Assembly: GCA_002315275.1 (NCBI GenBank)
Contig: DCGN01000059.1
Span: forward strand, 1 to 6,049
DNA: 6,049 nt
Source: Clostridiales bacterium UBA1777
GTDB taxonomy: Bacteria; Bacillota; Clostridia; Oscillospirales; Oscillospiraceae
Direction of reading: 5' to 3'
Position 1 is the stretch's first letter. Each line of letters begins with the position of its first letter. This document shows, piece by piece, positions 4,965-6,049 of this stretch. The position numbers were made by a program, and so were the translations under genes. The notes under the pieces are model-generated. The model ran no database searches, was not told the origin of the DNA, and saw nothing but the letters and a program-made list of their open reading frames with translations.

Positions 4965-5987
4965 ATGTCAATTACGATTCGTGATGTTGCAAAGCTCGCC
5001 GGAGTTGCTCCGTCGACGGTCTCACGCGTCATAAACAAGACTGCGCCTATCTCCGAGGAGACCGCGAACAAGATATACAAGGCCATGGAGGAGCTCAGAT
5101 ACGTTCCGAACGACATTGCCCGAAGCTTCGCAAGCGGAAGCTCAAAGGCCATCGCAATAGCGATAAACGTCTCGGACGCAAGAGCCTATTCAAACAGCTT
5201 CTTCAATAATACCGTGTTCGGCATTGAGACTGCCGCGCACAAAAACGGCTATAACCTTATCATAACCGGCGCGAGCAGCGAGCGCGGCGGGATAAGCTCG
5301 CTTGAGAAGCTCATTCTCAGCAAGAAGATCGACGGACTCGTGCTGCCCGTGTCCATGCTCCAGCCCTCTGCCGTAAAGCTCGTTGAAAATATCGGCTTTC
5401 CCTGCGTGGTGCTCGGCAGAACAAAGGACCCGTGGGACAAGATAAGCTGGGTCGATATAAATAACGCGCAGGCGGGCTCGAACGCCGTGCATTACCTGCT
5501 CGGTAAGGGCTACAGAAGGATAGCCTTCCTCTCCCGCGGTGACAGGGAGCTCTTCACCCGTGACAGACTTGAGGGCTACCGCGCAGAGCTCAGCAAGGCG
5601 GGCATCACCCCGTCGCCCGCGTATCTCATAGGCGTCTCCGCTTCCTTTGAAGAGGCAAAGCAGTGCGTAAGCGCTCTGCTTCGGACGGAAAGCAGACCTG
5701 ACGCCGTCATCTGCGGAGACGACAGAATGGCGCTTGCCGCGCTCCGTGCCGCGAAGGAATTAGGCATCAGCGTACCCGAGGAGCTCGGCATACTCTGCTT
5801 TGACAACACCGAGGTCACCGAGATGGCGGAGCCCGGCATAAGTGCCGTCGACGTAGATACCTTCGAGCTCGGCAGGATCGCCGCCGAGACTCTATTAAGA
5901 CAGATAGAGAGACCCTTCTCGGGCGCGAATCAGTCGCAGATAACGACCAAGGTCATCGAACGGCAGTCCACACTGCGAAAGAAATAA
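4965..5987 (+). CDS. LacI-family transcriptional regulator, probable maltodextrin/starch repressor
   Basis: A 340-residue regulator of normal family length. The N-terminal helix-turn-helix is at about residues 3-24 (IRDVAKLAGVAPSTVSRVIN), followed by a hinge at about 46-58 and a periplasmic-binding-protein-like sugar domain at about 62-335. Sugar-domain landmarks are VDINNAQAG (163-171), RDRLEGYR (199-206), CGDDRMALAAL (250-260) and CFDNTEV (278-284). The recognition helix begins Pro-Ser, as in streptococcal MalR from memory, and operator-like GCAA..CG..TTGC sites lie upstream. At hinge position 55 a Phe (ARSFASG) replaces the Leu that LacI and PurR insert into the DNA minor groove. The ATG has GGAGG (4953-4957) at 7-base spacing. 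The gene 20 bases downstream starts like a GH13 amylase, so repression of sugar-polymer breakdown and autoregulation are likely. The family is certain; the ligand is inferred from context. Confidence 0.93.
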   Translation: MSITIRDVAKLAGVAPSTVSRVINKTAPISEETANKIYKAMEELRYVPNDIARSFASGSSKAIAIAINVSDARAYSNSFFNNTVFGIETAAHKNGYNLIITGASSERGGISSLEKLILSKKIDGLVLPVSMLQPSAVKLVENIGFPCVVLGRTKDPWDKISWVDINNAQAGSNAVHYLLGKGYRRIAFLSRGDRELFTRDRLEGYRAELSKAGITPSPAYLIGVSASFEEAKQCVSALLRTESRPDAVICGDDRMALAALRAAKELGISVPEELGILCFDNTEVTEMAEPGISAVDVDTFELGRIAAETLLRQIERPFSGANQSQITTKVIERQSTLRKK

Positions 5988-6007
5988 ATGTATTGGAGGC
6001 GCTGCCC

Positions 6008-6049
6008 TTGAACCTTGCAGCAATAAGACACAGAAATACAGAGAATTAT
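6008..6049 (+). CDS. 5' end of a gene, probably a neopullulanase/cyclomaltodextrinase-type GH13 enzyme (cut by window end)
   Basis: A TTG at 6008 follows GGAGG (5995-5999) with 8-base spacing and reads MNLAAIRHRNTENY up to the window edge with no stop. The pattern xxxAIxHRxTxNY/F resembles the opening of the N-terminal CBM34-type domain of neopullulanases, maltogenic amylases and cyclomaltodextrinases (for example EAIHHRSTDNFAYA, from memory). Such enzymes hydrolyse alpha-glucosidic bonds in maltodextrins, cyclodextrins or pullulan. It starts 20 bases after the LacI-family gene with no terminator between them, so co-transcription is likely. Only 14 residues are visible, so the product name is provisional. 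The competing ATG at 5988 ends after seven codons and is not used. Confidence 0.55.
   Translation, partial: MNLAAIRHRNTENY

Noticed and set aside
1..6049. Mobile element, prophage, CRISPR array, tRNA or rRNA
   Set aside because: No transposase, integrase, regular repeat-spacer pattern, cloverleaf or rRNA-like sequence was seen on either strand.

Overview
The window looks like a piece of a Gram-positive chromosome, probably a Clostridia-type gut bacterium. The evidence is strong AGGAG/GGAGG ribosome sites, moderate G+C genes separated by AT-rich spacers, and protein families common in that group. Nothing in the sequence fixes genus or species.

Left part (about 1-4550) is read on the minus strand. 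In transcription order it holds a GntR/FCD regulator (3819-4535), its hairpin terminator (3770-3808), a 375-base spacer with a good promoter and several inverted repeats, and then a three-gene unit. That unit is a YkvI-like LeuT-fold membrane transporter (2193-3443), a ketopantoate-reductase-family oxidoreductase (1182-2150) and a second, longer paralogue of it (71-1159). A perfect 11-bp hairpin separates the transporter from the first reductase, and another 11-bp hairpin closes the unit at 24-50. Both reductases keep the NADPH-binding glycine motif and the family's catalytic Lys, Asn and Glu. My reading is an uptake-and-reduction module for a small 2-oxo acid, controlled by the FCD regulator. 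The substrate cannot be read from sequence, and ordinary pantothenate synthesis does not explain two tandem copies with a transporter.

Right part (4792-6049) is read on the plus strand. A LacI-family regulator (4965-5987) is followed 20 bases later by the first 14 codons of another gene. Those codons resemble the N-terminus of neopullulanase/cyclomaltodextrinase-type GH13 enzymes, which suggests a starch or maltodextrin locus. The 429-base region upstream of the regulator carries four copies of a GTTGCAT half-site placed around a likely promoter and beside the ribosome site, a good case for autoregulation. It also has a near-perfect 25-base palindrome and a 24-codon minus-strand ORF with an ideal ribosome site.

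I see no tRNA, rRNA, CRISPR array, insertion sequence or phage gene. The main unusual items are the tandem divergent reductases with a transporter, the hairpin abutting the second gene's start, the competing inverted repeats upstream of the transporter, and the half-site cluster before the LacI gene.
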